From: JAJDAT01 sp964570665
Lineage (GTDB): Bacteria; Nitrospinota; Nitrospinia; Nitrospinales; JAJDAT01
Assembly: GCA_964570665.1 (NCBI GenBank)
Contig: CAZMZH010000001.1
Span: 248,001 to 312,000, forward strand
Direction of reading: 5' to 3'
DNA: 64,000 nucleotides
Shown: one piece after another, positions 29,891-38,702 of the stretch
How positions within the stretch are numbered: the stretch's first letter is position 1
Layout: the number at the start of each line of letters is the position of its first letter
Program-made: the position numbers and the translations under genes
The notes under the pieces: generated by a model
Seen by the model: only the letters and a program-made list of their open reading frames with translations
Databases searched by the model: none
What the model was told of the DNA's origin: nothing

Positions 29891-31216
29891 ATGAAACGAC
29901 ATTTGTTCGCTTTCGCCGCGACGTTTGTCATTGGTTTTGGCGTTTCTAGTTCGGTCTTCGCCCAAAGCGGAGGAACTATTGAATTCATAAAAAGCTACCA
30001 AAACCATTTGACGCTCAAGCAGGCGATTAAAAAAACATTAATCTATAGCCCCGATCTATCGGCATTGTCGTTAGAAAAACAGGCTAGGAAAGGCCGAACC
30101 TTACAGTCGGGCCTTATCCCTAATCCTAAACTTAATATATACGTTGAGGATTTGGCCGGTTCCGGTTCATTTGACGGACTGAAGCAATCGGAGACGACTA
30201 TCCAACTGGGGCAACTTATAGAACTGGGTTCGAAAAGACCGGCGAGAGTTAAAGCCAATCAGCTTTCTGAAAAAATGGCCGATTGGGACTATGAGGCTAA
30301 GCGTTTAGAACTTTTAACAAAAGTATCAAAAAGCTTTTTAGACGTTTTAAAAGCGCAGCATCAAATATCCTTAACAAAAAAAATGACGACGTTAGGACAA
30401 CAAGTTAAAAACACGGTTGCCGAAAAAGTCAGCGCAGGGAAAGCCGCTTCAATAGAAAAAATAAAAGCCGGGGTCGCTCTTTCATCGGTCAAATTAAAAT
30501 TAGCTAACGCCGAACTGGAATTGAATAATGCGCGTTTGAGTCTCTCTTCGTTTTGGGGAAACACGCAACCTCGATTCACCGACGTTATTGGAGACTTCTT
30601 CTCTATTTCTCCTATCGCTCCCGCGCAAAAACTTTTAAAAAAGTTATCGAAAAATCCCAACCTCGCCAGATGGTCTACCGAGTTAAAAAGACGCAAAGCG
30701 GTTTTAAACCGAGAAGAATCCAATGGGATACCTAATATACAAGTCAATGGGGGATATAGGCGTTTAGAAACAACCGACGATCATACTCTTAGATTTGGCA
30801 TCACCATCCCTATTCAAATCTTCAACCGCAACCAAGGCGCGATAGCCGAAGCGCGCAGCAGATTGGAAAAAACGCGAGAAGAAAAACGATCCATCGAATT
30901 ACACATGACTCAAACTTTCTTCAAAGCTTATAACGCGCTGGTCTTTTCTCATGCGCAAGTTGTTTCGATAAAAAATGAAATTTTGCCGGGAGCGCAAAAA
31001 GCGTTTGAAGCCATTCAAGAAGGATATCGTTTTGGTAAATTCGGACTGCTAGACGTTTTAGACAGTCAAAAAACCTGGTTTCAGGCGCGCGGACAATATT
31101 TAGAAGCTTTGGTCGGCTATCACAAGGCCGCTGTCGATCTAGAAGGATTGATGGGAAATATTTCTATTTATGAAACTTCGAACGTTAAAAAACCGAAAGG
31201 AAAATCCCGACCATGA
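29891..31216 (+). CDS. czcC: CzcC-like outer-membrane efflux protein (TolC family)
   Basis: A 441-residue outer-membrane channel subunit of a heavy-metal RND efflux system. The ATG at 29891 starts a clear signal peptide (MKRHLFAFAATFVIGFGVSS, cleaved near VFAQ). Two similar halves follow with the long helical repeats of the TolC fold; LTLKQAIKKTLIYSPDLSAL opens the first, and the second contains LRFGITIPIQIFNRNQGAIA. Its stop overlaps the czcB start by 4 bases, so translation is coupled. A TTG-started 16-codon extension is possible but would bury the signal peptide. Confidence 0.92.
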   Translation: MKRHLFAFAATFVIGFGVSSSVFAQSGGTIEFIKSYQNHLTLKQAIKKTLIYSPDLSALSLEKQARKGRTLQSGLIPNPKLNIYVEDLAGSGSFDGLKQSETTIQLGQLIELGSKRPARVKANQLSEKMADWDYEAKRLELLTKVSKSFLDVLKAQHQISLTKKMTTLGQQVKNTVAEKVSAGKAASIEKIKAGVALSSVKLKLANAELELNNARLSLSSFWGNTQPRFTDVIGDFFSISPIAPAQKLLKKLSKNPNLARWSTELKRRKAVLNREESNGIPNIQVNGGYRRLETTDDHTLRFGITIPIQIFNRNQGAIAEARSRLEKTREEKRSIELHMTQTFFKAYNALVFSHAQVVSIKNEILPGAQKAFEAIQEGYRFGKFGLLDVLDSQKTWFQARGQYLEALVGYHKAAVDLEGLMGNISIYETSNVKKPKGKSRP

Positions 31217-32964
31217 AAAATAAATTTCCTTACTCGGTCATTATTATTTTAGCTATTGGAGCTCTATTAGGACTCGCTATATTAAAATTCGATTCCGGGC
31301 CGTCAAAAATGTCTCATGAAACTGACTCCAACGTTCAAGAATTCCAGCGAGGCCCTCACGGCGGTCGGTTATTTTCTAAAGACGACTTTCAAATTGAGTT
31401 GAAGATTTTTGAAAGCGGCGTGCCTCCTCAATTCAGAGCTTACGTAACCGATTTGGCTTTACAACCCATAAACCTTTCTGAGGTCGACCTCACTGTTCGG
31501 CTCCACCGTTTGGACCGAGAAGACGTTATTCAATTCCAACCCACGGGAGATTATCTATTAGGCGATAAAACCATCGTCGAACCGCATTCGTTCCGAGTTC
31601 TTATCGAAGCCCAATGGAAAGGAAATAATTACAAATGGGAATTTTCTTCTTTTGAAGCGCGAGCGGAACTCTCGGAAGAAGCGATTAAAAATGCAGGAAT
31701 AAAAACAGAAACGGCGGGACCGAAAAAAATAAGGAAAACAATTGAGCTCTCGGGAGAAATAGTATTGAACGAAAGTAAGGTCGTTCATATTGTTCCGAGA
31801 TTAGCCGGGGTGGTGAAGAAAGTTTTCAAACATCTAGGCGACGATGTCAAAAAGGGCGATGTTCTGGCTATTTTGGAAAGCCGAGAGTTGGCCGACGCAA
31901 AAATCTCCTATCTCGATTCCCTTCAAAAAGCGCAACTGGCAAAAGCCGACTTGAATCGAGAAACGCTTATCTTTGAAAACACCGCCGACATGATAGCTCT
32001 TCTCGATCAAAAGTTGCCCGTCGAAGAAGTTTCCAAACGAATGAAAAGCTTGTCTATTGGTAAAAATAGAGACGAGCTCATATCCGCTTACGCAAAACTC
32101 AATCTTGCAGAATCGGCTTTTAAAAGAGAAAAAAGACTCTTTGAAAAAGGAATCGCGGCGGAATCCGATTATTTAATGGCGGTAGAAAAAAATAAAAGCG
32201 CCGAAGCTAAACTCGCTTCTTTAAAAGAGCAAATCGCCTATGACGGCAAATGGGGAGTTAAACAGAAAAAAAGGGCAAACAAAATGGAACGCCTCAATCT
32301 TCAAACTTCTCAACAGAAGCTTTTGGCGCTTGGGTTAAATAAAGAGGAAATTCTATCTTTAACCAAAAATCAACCGCGCGTTTTCACTCAATACGAATTA
32401 AGAGCCACCATTGACGGAACGGTTATCAAAAAACATCTCACGACAGGCGAAGCCGTAAAGGGAGACGACGATATTTTTCTCTTAGCCGATCTTTCCGACG
32501 TTTGGGCTACCATCGTCATTCCAGCCGATCAAATACAAAAAGTTGCCTTGGGAGAAAAAGCCTTCGTCGAGAATAAAAATTTGGGAATCCAATCGGAAGG
32601 CGAAATAACCTATCTAAGTTCCATCATTGACGAAACCACTAGGACTATTAGCGGCAGAGCGGTAATTCCTAATCTGGAACGGAAATGGCGGCCTGGTACT
32701 TTTGTGAACGTGAAGTTGGTTGTCAGCGAAAAAGAAGTTCCTTTAGCGGTGCGTAGCGAAAGCGTGCAACCGATTCGCGAATGGTCCGTCGTATTTGTGA
32801 AGTATGGAAATCTATTTGAAGCTCGTCCTTTGGAAATGGGAGATAACGATGGCGACTTTGTGGAAGTGTTGTCGGGACTCAAGGAAGGCGAAGTTTATGT
32901 CGCTGAAAATAGCTACGCCGTAAAAGCGGAGATTGAAAAGTCATCCGCCGTTCATGCGCATTGA
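31213..32964 (+). CDS. czcB: CzcB-like periplasmic adaptor (membrane fusion protein)
   Basis: A 583-residue adaptor linking the inner-membrane pump to the outer-membrane channel. It has an N-terminal membrane anchor, an extra N-terminal beta domain (about 50-155) seen in CzcB-type adaptors, a lipoyl-like segment GVVKKVFKHLGDDVKKGDVL, a long coiled-coil hairpin (about 230-370) and a C-terminal barrel ending in HAH. It is longer than many adaptors because of the N-terminal domain. It overlaps czcC by 4 bases and is followed directly by the pump gene. Confidence 0.92.
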   Translation: MKNKFPYSVIIILAIGALLGLAILKFDSGPSKMSHETDSNVQEFQRGPHGGRLFSKDDFQIELKIFESGVPPQFRAYVTDLALQPINLSEVDLTVRLHRLDREDVIQFQPTGDYLLGDKTIVEPHSFRVLIEAQWKGNNYKWEFSSFEARAELSEEAIKNAGIKTETAGPKKIRKTIELSGEIVLNESKVVHIVPRLAGVVKKVFKHLGDDVKKGDVLAILESRELADAKISYLDSLQKAQLAKADLNRETLIFENTADMIALLDQKLPVEEVSKRMKSLSIGKNRDELISAYAKLNLAESAFKREKRLFEKGIAAESDYLMAVEKNKSAEAKLASLKEQIAYDGKWGVKQKKRANKMERLNLQTSQQKLLALGLNKEEILSLTKNQPRVFTQYELRATIDGTVIKKHLTTGEAVKGDDDIFLLADLSDVWATIVIPADQIQKVALGEKAFVENKNLGIQSEGEITYLSSIIDETTRTISGRAVIPNLERKWRPGTFVNVKLVVSEKEVPLAVRSESVQPIREWSVVFVKYGNLFEARPLEMGDNDGDFVEVLSGLKEGEVYVAENSYAVKAEIEKSSAVHAH

Positions 32965-32980
32965 TCGAGTTGAAAAAACC

Positions 32981-35900
32981 ATGTTAGAAAAAATTGTCGA
33001 TCTATCTATCAAGCAAAGAATCTTGATCATTCTTATGACCATAGGAATGGCGATTCTTGGCGTATTTAATTTTTATGCGCTTCCAATCGACGCCGTTCCC
33101 GATATCACAAACACCCAAGTACAAATTAACGCCGAAGCCGAAGGATTCACCCCTTTAGAAGTAGAACAACGCATTACTTTTCCTTTGGAAAAATCAGTTT
33201 CCGGTCTTCCCGGCCTTAGCTACATTCGTTCGCTATCGAAATATGGTTTGTCGCAGGTCACGGTTATTTTCGAAGACGGTACCGATATCTATTTTGCCAG
33301 ACAACTCGTCAGCAACCGGATTCAAGAAGTTAAAGAACAACTCCCTCTAGGAGTCGATCCCATTATGGGACCCATTGCTACCGGCCTTAGCGAAATCTTT
33401 ATGTGGTCTGTGCGCACAACCAACGAATCTGCAAAAAACAAATATTCTTTAACGGACTTAAGAACATTTCAGGACTGGATTATAAAACCGCAATTGTTGA
33501 CCGTTCCTGGAGTCACTGAAGTGAATAGCGCGGGAGGATACGTCAAACAATATCAAGTCGCCCCTAAAGTTCAAAAGTTGTTTGAATACGGAATTTCTTT
33601 TCGAGAAATCATTGCCGCTTTATCGCGCAACAACTCTAATGCTGGAGCCGGGTATATCGAACATAACGGAGGACAATATCTAATACGAGCTCCCGGTCAG
33701 GTTTTTGATTTAAGCGATATCGAAAACATTGTCGTAGGAACCCGAAACGGTATCCCAATTTATATTAAAGACGTAGCAAACGTTCATTTGGGCAAAGAAT
33801 TGAGAACGGGTTCGGCCACGCAAAATGGAGCCGAAACTGTTCTTGGAACCGTTTTTATGCTTAAGGGAGAAAATAGCCGATCGGTTTCCTTAAAGGTTTC
33901 CAAAAAACTTAAGGAAATTAATAAAGCCCTACCCGATGGAGTGGAAGCTAAAACGCTCTACGACCGCACTAACTTAGTAAACGCAACGCTTAAAACCGTG
34001 CGCAATAATCTTTTGGAAGGAGCGTTGTTAGTAATCGTTGTCCTTTTTCTGCTATTGGGAAATTTCAGAGCCGCCTTGATCGCTTCATTGGTCATCCCAT
34101 TATCGATGTTATTTGCGGTTACGGGGATGGTGAAAAATAACGTAAGCGGAAATCTTCTTAGTTTAGGCGCTTTAGATTTCGGAATTATTGTGGATGGCAC
34201 GGTAATCATCGTCGAAAACTGCAGTCGTCGATTAGCCGAAGAACAAAAGAGATTAGGCCGTTTGCTACTGAGCGACGAACGCTACGCATTAATCAAAGAG
34301 TCTTCAAAAGAAGTTTTCCGTCCCAGTATATTTGGAGTCTTTATTATCATGATCGTTTATTTGCCTATCCTCACCTTGTCCGGCGTTGAAGGCAAAATGT
34401 TTCAACCCATGGCGTTTACGGTTTTAGCCGCTTTAACGGGAGCGATGATTTTATCCATCACATTTATACCGGCAATGATCGCCCAATTTCTATCGCGCCA
34501 AAATGTCGAAAAAGAAAATCTACTTGTAGCGAAAACCGCTAAAGTTTATTCACATTTTCTCAATCGCGTCCTTCATAATCGACCGCCCGTTATCGCCTTC
34601 ACCCTCGTCGTTATTTCCCTGGGGCTTCTCATATCTACACGTATGGGTGGCGAGTTTTTACCCACGTTGGACGAAAGAGATATTGCCGTTCACGCCTTGC
34701 GCGTTACCGGAACGAGTCTTTCTCAAGCCATTAGCATGCAAGACGTATTAGAAAATAAGATTAAAGAATTGCCAGAAGTCGAAACCGTTTTCTCAAAAAT
34801 AGGAACGCCAGACATCGCAACGGACCCCATGCCGCCGAGCGTTGCCGACGTTTTCATAATTGTAAAACCGCGCTCCCAGTGGTCAAAACCAAAGTTACCT
34901 AAATCTGAATTTATTCGTCGTCTAGAAGAAAAACTCGCGCAAGTTCCTGGAAATAAATACGAAATCACACAACCCATTGAAATGCGATTTAACGAACTTA
35001 TAGCGGGAGTAAGGAGCGATATTGCGGTTAAGGTCTTTGGAGAAAACATGGACATTCTGCTTTCTAAGGCTAACGAAATCGAACCGATTTTGTCGAATAT
35101 TTCCGGAGCTTCCGACGTGCGCGTTGAACAAGTCGACGGATTGCCCGTTATCTCTGTCCAATTGGACCGTAAAAAGATGGCTCGTTTGGGTATTAACGTA
35201 GCGGACGTCCAAGAGGTGGTTCAAATCGCATTAGGAGGAAAAAAAGCGGGACAAGTCTTCATTGGAGACAGGCGGTTTGATCTCGTAGCAAGACTCTCGG
35301 ACGACTCTCGAAAAGACCCAGAGCTTTTGAAAAGAATTCCCATTCCGCTTCCGACAAAACAGTCGCCAAGATCAAACCACAATTTAAAAGGGCCAAACGA
35401 AATTAAAAACTCCCAATATATTACTTTGGGAGCGGTTGCCAAATTCATTTCAACCAAAGGACCAAACCAAATCAATCGAGAAAATGGCAAACGTCGCGTG
35501 GTCATTACCGCAAACGTTAGAGGACGAGATCTAGGCTCCTTTGTCAAGGAAGCGCAAAAAGTAATCGATGAAAAAATATCGCTACCGTCTGGTTACTGGA
35601 TCTCCTGGGGCGGCCAGTTCGAAAACTTAATCTCTGCGGCAAATAGATTATGGGTTGTCGCGCCCGTTTCATTGTTAATCATATTTTTTCTGCTTTACGC
35701 CGCTTTTAAGTCCATTGGGAACGCGATCCTAGTATTTTCTGGAATACCTTTAGCCCTTACTGGAGGCGTTGTTTTTTTGTGGTTGCGAGGAATTCCTTTA
35801 TCGATTTCTGCCGCCGTTGGCTTTATCGCATTATCTGGCGTGGCTGTGCTAAATAGTTTGGTTCTAGTCTCTTTTTTCACTACTTTAAGAGAACGAGGGC

Positions 35901-36130
35901 TGTCTTTGGATGAAGCCATTACTCAAGGAGCCATAACGCGTTTGCGTCCTATTCTAATGACAGCCTTAGTTGCCTCTTTGGGCTTTTTTCCGATGGCGTT
36001 TGCGACCGGTATAGGCTCTGAGGTTCAGCGTCCATTGGCGACTGTCGTTATTGGAGGCATTGTTTCTTCCACCCTCTTATCTCTTTTCGCTTTACCCGTT
36101 TTCTACCGAATGGTTCATTTTCAAAAATAA
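32981..36130 (+). CDS. czcA: CzcA-like heavy-metal RND efflux pump
   Basis: A 1049-residue inner-membrane pump driven by the proton gradient. It has 12 transmembrane helices and two large periplasmic domains. In helix 4 the motif GALDFGIIVDGTVIIVEN matches the divalent-cation (Zn/Co/Cd/Ni) branch of heavy-metal RND pumps; the copper/silver CusA branch has a different motif here. The start at 32981 (MLEKIVDLSIKQR) is the family's usual N-terminus; longer starts at 32954 or 32933 would overlap czcB. It is the last gene of the czcCBA set. Confidence 0.95.
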   Translation: MLEKIVDLSIKQRILIILMTIGMAILGVFNFYALPIDAVPDITNTQVQINAEAEGFTPLEVEQRITFPLEKSVSGLPGLSYIRSLSKYGLSQVTVIFEDGTDIYFARQLVSNRIQEVKEQLPLGVDPIMGPIATGLSEIFMWSVRTTNESAKNKYSLTDLRTFQDWIIKPQLLTVPGVTEVNSAGGYVKQYQVAPKVQKLFEYGISFREIIAALSRNNSNAGAGYIEHNGGQYLIRAPGQVFDLSDIENIVVGTRNGIPIYIKDVANVHLGKELRTGSATQNGAETVLGTVFMLKGENSRSVSLKVSKKLKEINKALPDGVEAKTLYDRTNLVNATLKTVRNNLLEGALLVIVVLFLLLGNFRAALIASLVIPLSMLFAVTGMVKNNVSGNLLSLGALDFGIIVDGTVIIVENCSRRLAEEQKRLGRLLLSDERYALIKESSKEVFRPSIFGVFIIMIVYLPILTLSGVEGKMFQPMAFTVLAALTGAMILSITFIPAMIAQFLSRQNVEKENLLVAKTAKVYSHFLNRVLHNRPPVIAFTLVVISLGLLISTRMGGEFLPTLDERDIAVHALRVTGTSLSQAISMQDVLENKIKELPEVETVFSKIGTPDIATDPMPPSVADVFIIVKPRSQWSKPKLPKSEFIRRLEEKLAQVPGNKYEITQPIEMRFNELIAGVRSDIAVKVFGENMDILLSKANEIEPILSNISGASDVRVEQVDGLPVISVQLDRKKMARLGINVADVQEVVQIALGGKKAGQVFIGDRRFDLVARLSDDSRKDPELLKRIPIPLPTKQSPRSNHNLKGPNEIKNSQYITLGAVAKFISTKGPNQINRENGKRRVVITANVRGRDLGSFVKEAQKVIDEKISLPSGYWISWGGQFENLISAANRLWVVAPVSLLIIFFLLYAAFKSIGNAILVFSGIPLALTGGVVFLWLRGIPLSISAAVGFIALSGVAVLNSLVLVSFFTTLRERGLSLDEAITQGAITRLRPILMTALVASLGFFPMAFATGIGSEVQRPLATVVIGGIVSSTLLSLFALPVFYRMVHFQK

Positions 36131-36212
36131 AGCGCTTTTGGTAAAAACAGGCCCCATTTATTGTTTGACCAACAGCTTAAAACCCTCTATCATGTCGTTT
36201 TGGAGGTGACAT

Positions 36213-36443
36213 ATGCTTAGTATGAAAGAAATTTTAGATTTTGAAAAAAACGCTCTTAAAGTGGTTAAGAGTCGTTATTTATTATGTATTTTAGTTTCTC
36301 AACGTATCCATCAAATCGAAAAAGGCGCGCAGCCCTGTATTGAGGTTGACCCTACCGAATTTAGTTCTCCTAAAGCCTACTACTCTCTCTCGTTAAAAGA
36401 GATCAATGAAGGCAATATGGATTTAGAGCAAATCGACGAATAA
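36213..36443 (+). CDS. rpoZ: RNA polymerase omega subunit
   Basis: A 76-residue protein matching the omega subunit, which helps assemble the beta' subunit of RNA polymerase. The SRYLLCILVSQRIHQIEKGA core matches the family's SRF-LV--AAKRARQL-GA pattern, and the C-terminal KEINEGNM corresponds to the EI--GKI region. A strong GGAGGT ribosome binding site lies five bases before the ATG at 36213. It is short but complete. An imperfect hairpin (36451-36484) follows the stop. Confidence 0.88.
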   Translation: MLSMKEILDFEKNALKVVKSRYLLCILVSQRIHQIEKGAQPCIEVDPTEFSSPKAYYSLSLKEINEGNMDLEQIDE

Positions 36444-36450
36444 TCGAATC

Positions 36451-36484
36451 TGCCGGTTCCTCAAATAAATGAGCGCAACCGGCA
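36451..36484 (+). other. Stem-loop after rpoZ
   Basis: TGCCGGTT (36451-36458) pairs with AACCGGCA (36477-36484), with an inner CTCA/TGAG pairing around AATAAA. No T-run follows, so it may stabilise the transcript end or be a processing site instead of an intrinsic terminator. Confidence 0.5.
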
Positions 36485-36630
36485 ACCAATACTCCCCATC
36501 CCGACCTAATCTTTCCTTTCTTTTTTCTCGAAAATCCAAACCAAAGTTTTTAATAATAGCTTAGACTGTTTTTGACGGTTTCAACCTACACTTCAATAAG
36601 CAATTCTTATAAATAGCGGTCTAGAGAATT

Positions 36631-37632
36631 ATGTTTTTCCCAAAGAATAAAGATTTTATTCTGAATAAAATCTTTTCGATTGGAATTACAGGCCTTATCT
36701 TGTATTCCGTAAGTTGGCTGGATTCAGATCAGGGGCAATGGGTCGTCTTGACTCTTTTGATCGTTGTCTTGGGGCAAGGACATTTTATTTCCACATATAT
36801 CTACCACTTTAAGGCGTTGCCTCAAAAGCTCACTCGACGTAAAGATTGGACAATCTACTTTGGTTTTTTGATAATTACTGCCACAATTTTTGGTTTATTA
36901 CGTTGGGAATACAGATTTGACGCCTTTATCATGGGCTTTGTGGGCATTTATTTCCTTTTTCACCATATTCTAAACGAACGAACTTTGGCGGCTTTTTATT
37001 CCAATGCGCCCACAAAAAATTACCAAGAAACTTTTTTTATTTTCACTTTAGTCGCCTTGGCCTTTTTGCCCACCCTCAACGGCAAAAGTTTTTCCTTTAT
37101 TCTGGCTAAAGACGTTATTTCATTAGCAAACATCTCTTCGCAATCTACCTACTCTACCCTACAAATAGTTTCGCCAGAAATTCAAGCTGGCTATAGCCTT
37201 GCTGTGCTCGCGTTTTTCTTTTTTTACTGTTGGAAAAACTATAAGGAAGGAAAAAATAAAATCGCCGTAATGGGAGGCTTAACAGCGCTATCTTTCGCTT
37301 GTGTCTACCTCAAATTTTTTCAAGACTTTCTTTATTTCCTGGCGTTTGTCATTTTGTATCACTACATCACTTGGTTTTTTTTCTTCTTATTTCGCTTCAG
37401 TAAGGAAGATCAACCAACAGAACAAAATAAAAATTATAATTACTCCAATATTTTAATCTATTCAAGCTTAATTATTCTCTTTATAACCGGGCAGAACGCG
37501 CAATCTGGTTTTCTTTGGGATTTATATTATTTCGTTTTTTCTTTAAACTTTTTTATGTTCTGGACGTTTCTACATATCACCGTGACCTTAATAAACGAAA
37601 AGCCCATCGAAAGATTTCTCAAAGAACTTTAA
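36631..37632 (+). CDS. Polytopic membrane protein with paired histidines, function unknown
   Basis: A 333-residue protein with about nine or ten transmembrane helices and very aromatic composition. Histidines sit in or near helices: GQGHFISTYIYH, FHHILNER, LYHYITWF and FLHITV. Such pairs often bind haem or metal ions, but no family matches by eye. The beta-carotene dioxygenase Brp/Blh family was considered and lacks support, because its PHG motif is missing. It is convergent with the UbiA-type gene and separated from it by a dispersed hairpin repeat. Confidence 0.75.
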   Translation: MFFPKNKDFILNKIFSIGITGLILYSVSWLDSDQGQWVVLTLLIVVLGQGHFISTYIYHFKALPQKLTRRKDWTIYFGFLIITATIFGLLRWEYRFDAFIMGFVGIYFLFHHILNERTLAAFYSNAPTKNYQETFFIFTLVALAFLPTLNGKSFSFILAKDVISLANISSQSTYSTLQIVSPEIQAGYSLAVLAFFFFYCWKNYKEGKNKIAVMGGLTALSFACVYLKFFQDFLYFLAFVILYHYITWFFFFLFRFSKEDQPTEQNKNYNYSNILIYSSLIILFITGQNAQSGFLWDLYYFVFSLNFFMFWTFLHITVTLINEKPIERFLKEL

Positions 37633-37659
37633 GGAGTCTCTAATAGTTCGAAATTTTAG

Positions 37660-37727
37660 CTTGCGGCAACTCGCTCGCCCTTTGTTTACAAGGGCGGCTC
37701 GTGGCCAAGATCAATTTTTAGAGTTCC
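37660..37727. repeat. Dispersed hairpin repeat, copy 2
   Basis: Same flanks as copy 1 (TTGCGGCA-CTCGCTCGCCCTT on the left, AAGGGCGGCTCGTGGCCAAG on the right), with stem GCCCTT(TG)T / AC(A)AAGGGC and a slightly different loop. It lies between two convergent genes, so it may act as a terminator or boundary. Confidence 0.75.
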
Positions 37728-37741
37728 CCTTTAAAGAAACT

Positions 37742-38560
37742 TTAAACGTCAAAGACTAAGCGGATCAATGTGGCTCCGCACCAAAGGAAAACCAGGTTAT
37801 GGTAAAACATAGGACCGCGATTTTGTTTGACTGGTAAAATTAGCGCGATTGAAATTATTAGAGCGATAATAGAAGATTTAAAGAAAGAGAAATTCAGCAT
37901 TAAAATTCCGGGGACGCAAAATAAAGAAATACAAATTATTTTGGTCCATTGAACTCCCAATACATTAGGAATGGTTTTTATTCCAAAGCGCCTATCTCCT
38001 TCTATATCTCGCACATCCCAAACAATCTCAATCGGAATCACTATCAAAAAAATAACGACAAAAGAAACGATGTCCATAGGCCAAAAAGCTCCCCTAAGAG
38101 CGGCGGGGACAAAAGCGGGAGGCGATGCCCACATGATGGCGCTTGAAACGTTTTTGATTATGAATTGATCTTTGAAACGGAACGGCTTTCCTAAAATAGG
38201 AACTTTGTAACTATATAAAAATCCTATCCCCGCAACGACGCCATAAATAAGAAGTAAATAAGGATTATGAAATAGAAAGAATAACGGAACTATTAGAAAG
38301 AAAAGAGAACCATACAAAACCTTATTTTTTTTTGCAGGATCGAGCGGCCCTCCCTTCGTATTGATTTGATCTTCTTCTATATCCGTAAATTTATTAAAGA
38401 GATACACGAAAGCCATTAAAGAAGAAAAACCGATCGCGGCAAACAGCGTCTCTTTTTGAATATCTGAGAAACTACCTCCGCTAGCCAGCACCAAAAGAAA
38501 AACTAAAAAACAGATGTGCGGTCGATAACTCAGAACTCTTTCATAATACGGTTTCGGCAT
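37742..38560 (-). CDS. UbiA-family prenyltransferase
   Basis: A 272-residue membrane prenyltransferase with about eight to nine helices. Both Asp-rich metal-diphosphate motifs are visible: NKFTDIEEDQ (about residue 56) and DVRDIEGDRR (about 183). Family members attach isoprenoid chains to aromatic acceptors for quinones, or make haem or chlorophyll tails. A UbiD-type decarboxylase at 5-7 kb makes quinone synthesis plausible, but the two genes are far apart and no exact subfamily is assigned. Confidence 0.88.
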   Translation of the reverse strand: MPKPYYERVLSYRPHICFLVFLLVLASGGSFSDIQKETLFAAIGFSSLMAFVYLFNKFTDIEEDQINTKGGPLDPAKKNKVLYGSLFFLIVPLFFLFHNPYLLLIYGVVAGIGFLYSYKVPILGKPFRFKDQFIIKNVSSAIMWASPPAFVPAALRGAFWPMDIVSFVVIFLIVIPIEIVWDVRDIEGDRRFGIKTIPNVLGVQWTKIICISLFCVPGILMLNFSFFKSSIIALIISIALILPVKQNRGPMFYHNLVFLWCGATLIRLVFDV

Positions 38561-38593
38561 GCGAAAAAATTGTCATCGTTTTAATACACGACA

Positions 38594-38637
38594 TTGTGAA
38601 CGAACTGTAACATTATTTTTTAAACTCATCATATAAT
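38594..38637 (+). promoter_or_regulatory. Amt promoter: 11-bp direct repeats plus TATAAT
   Basis: TTGTGAA (38594) and CTGTAAC (38605) are spaced 11 bases apart, and TATAAT (38632-38637) starts 27 bases after the second. The same arrangement occurs upstream of the Amt-kinase gene. Heptamers spaced at 11 bases are the layout of OmpR/PhoB-type response-regulator sites. Regulation by such a protein is an inference. Confidence 0.5.
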
Positions 38638-38663
38638 ATAAAAAGAGAATATATACAGAAAGT

Positions 38664-38696
38664 TAACCGATAACTCAAAAAAGAACTATCCGGTTA
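38664..38696 (+). other. 5' leader hairpin before amt
   Basis: TAACCGATA (38664-38672) pairs with TAT-C-CGGTTA (38687-38696) with one bulge. The stem ends six bases before the amt ATG, and no Shine-Dalgarno sequence is obvious. Folding could limit translation initiation. A regulatory role is inferred from position only. Confidence 0.4.
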
Positions 38697-38702
38697 TAGA
38701 TA

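Noticed and set aside
11000..30000. Transposon or prophage carrying the repeats
   Set aside because: No transposase, integrase or phage structural gene was found; the repeats lack coding capacity.
36631..37632. Beta-carotene dioxygenase (Brp/Blh) assignment
   Set aside because: The diagnostic PHG motif and its spacing to later histidines are missing.
38560..38702. Sigma-54 promoter or NtrC site before amt
   Set aside because: No GG-N10-GC element is seen; a TATAAT box with 11-base repeats explains the region better.
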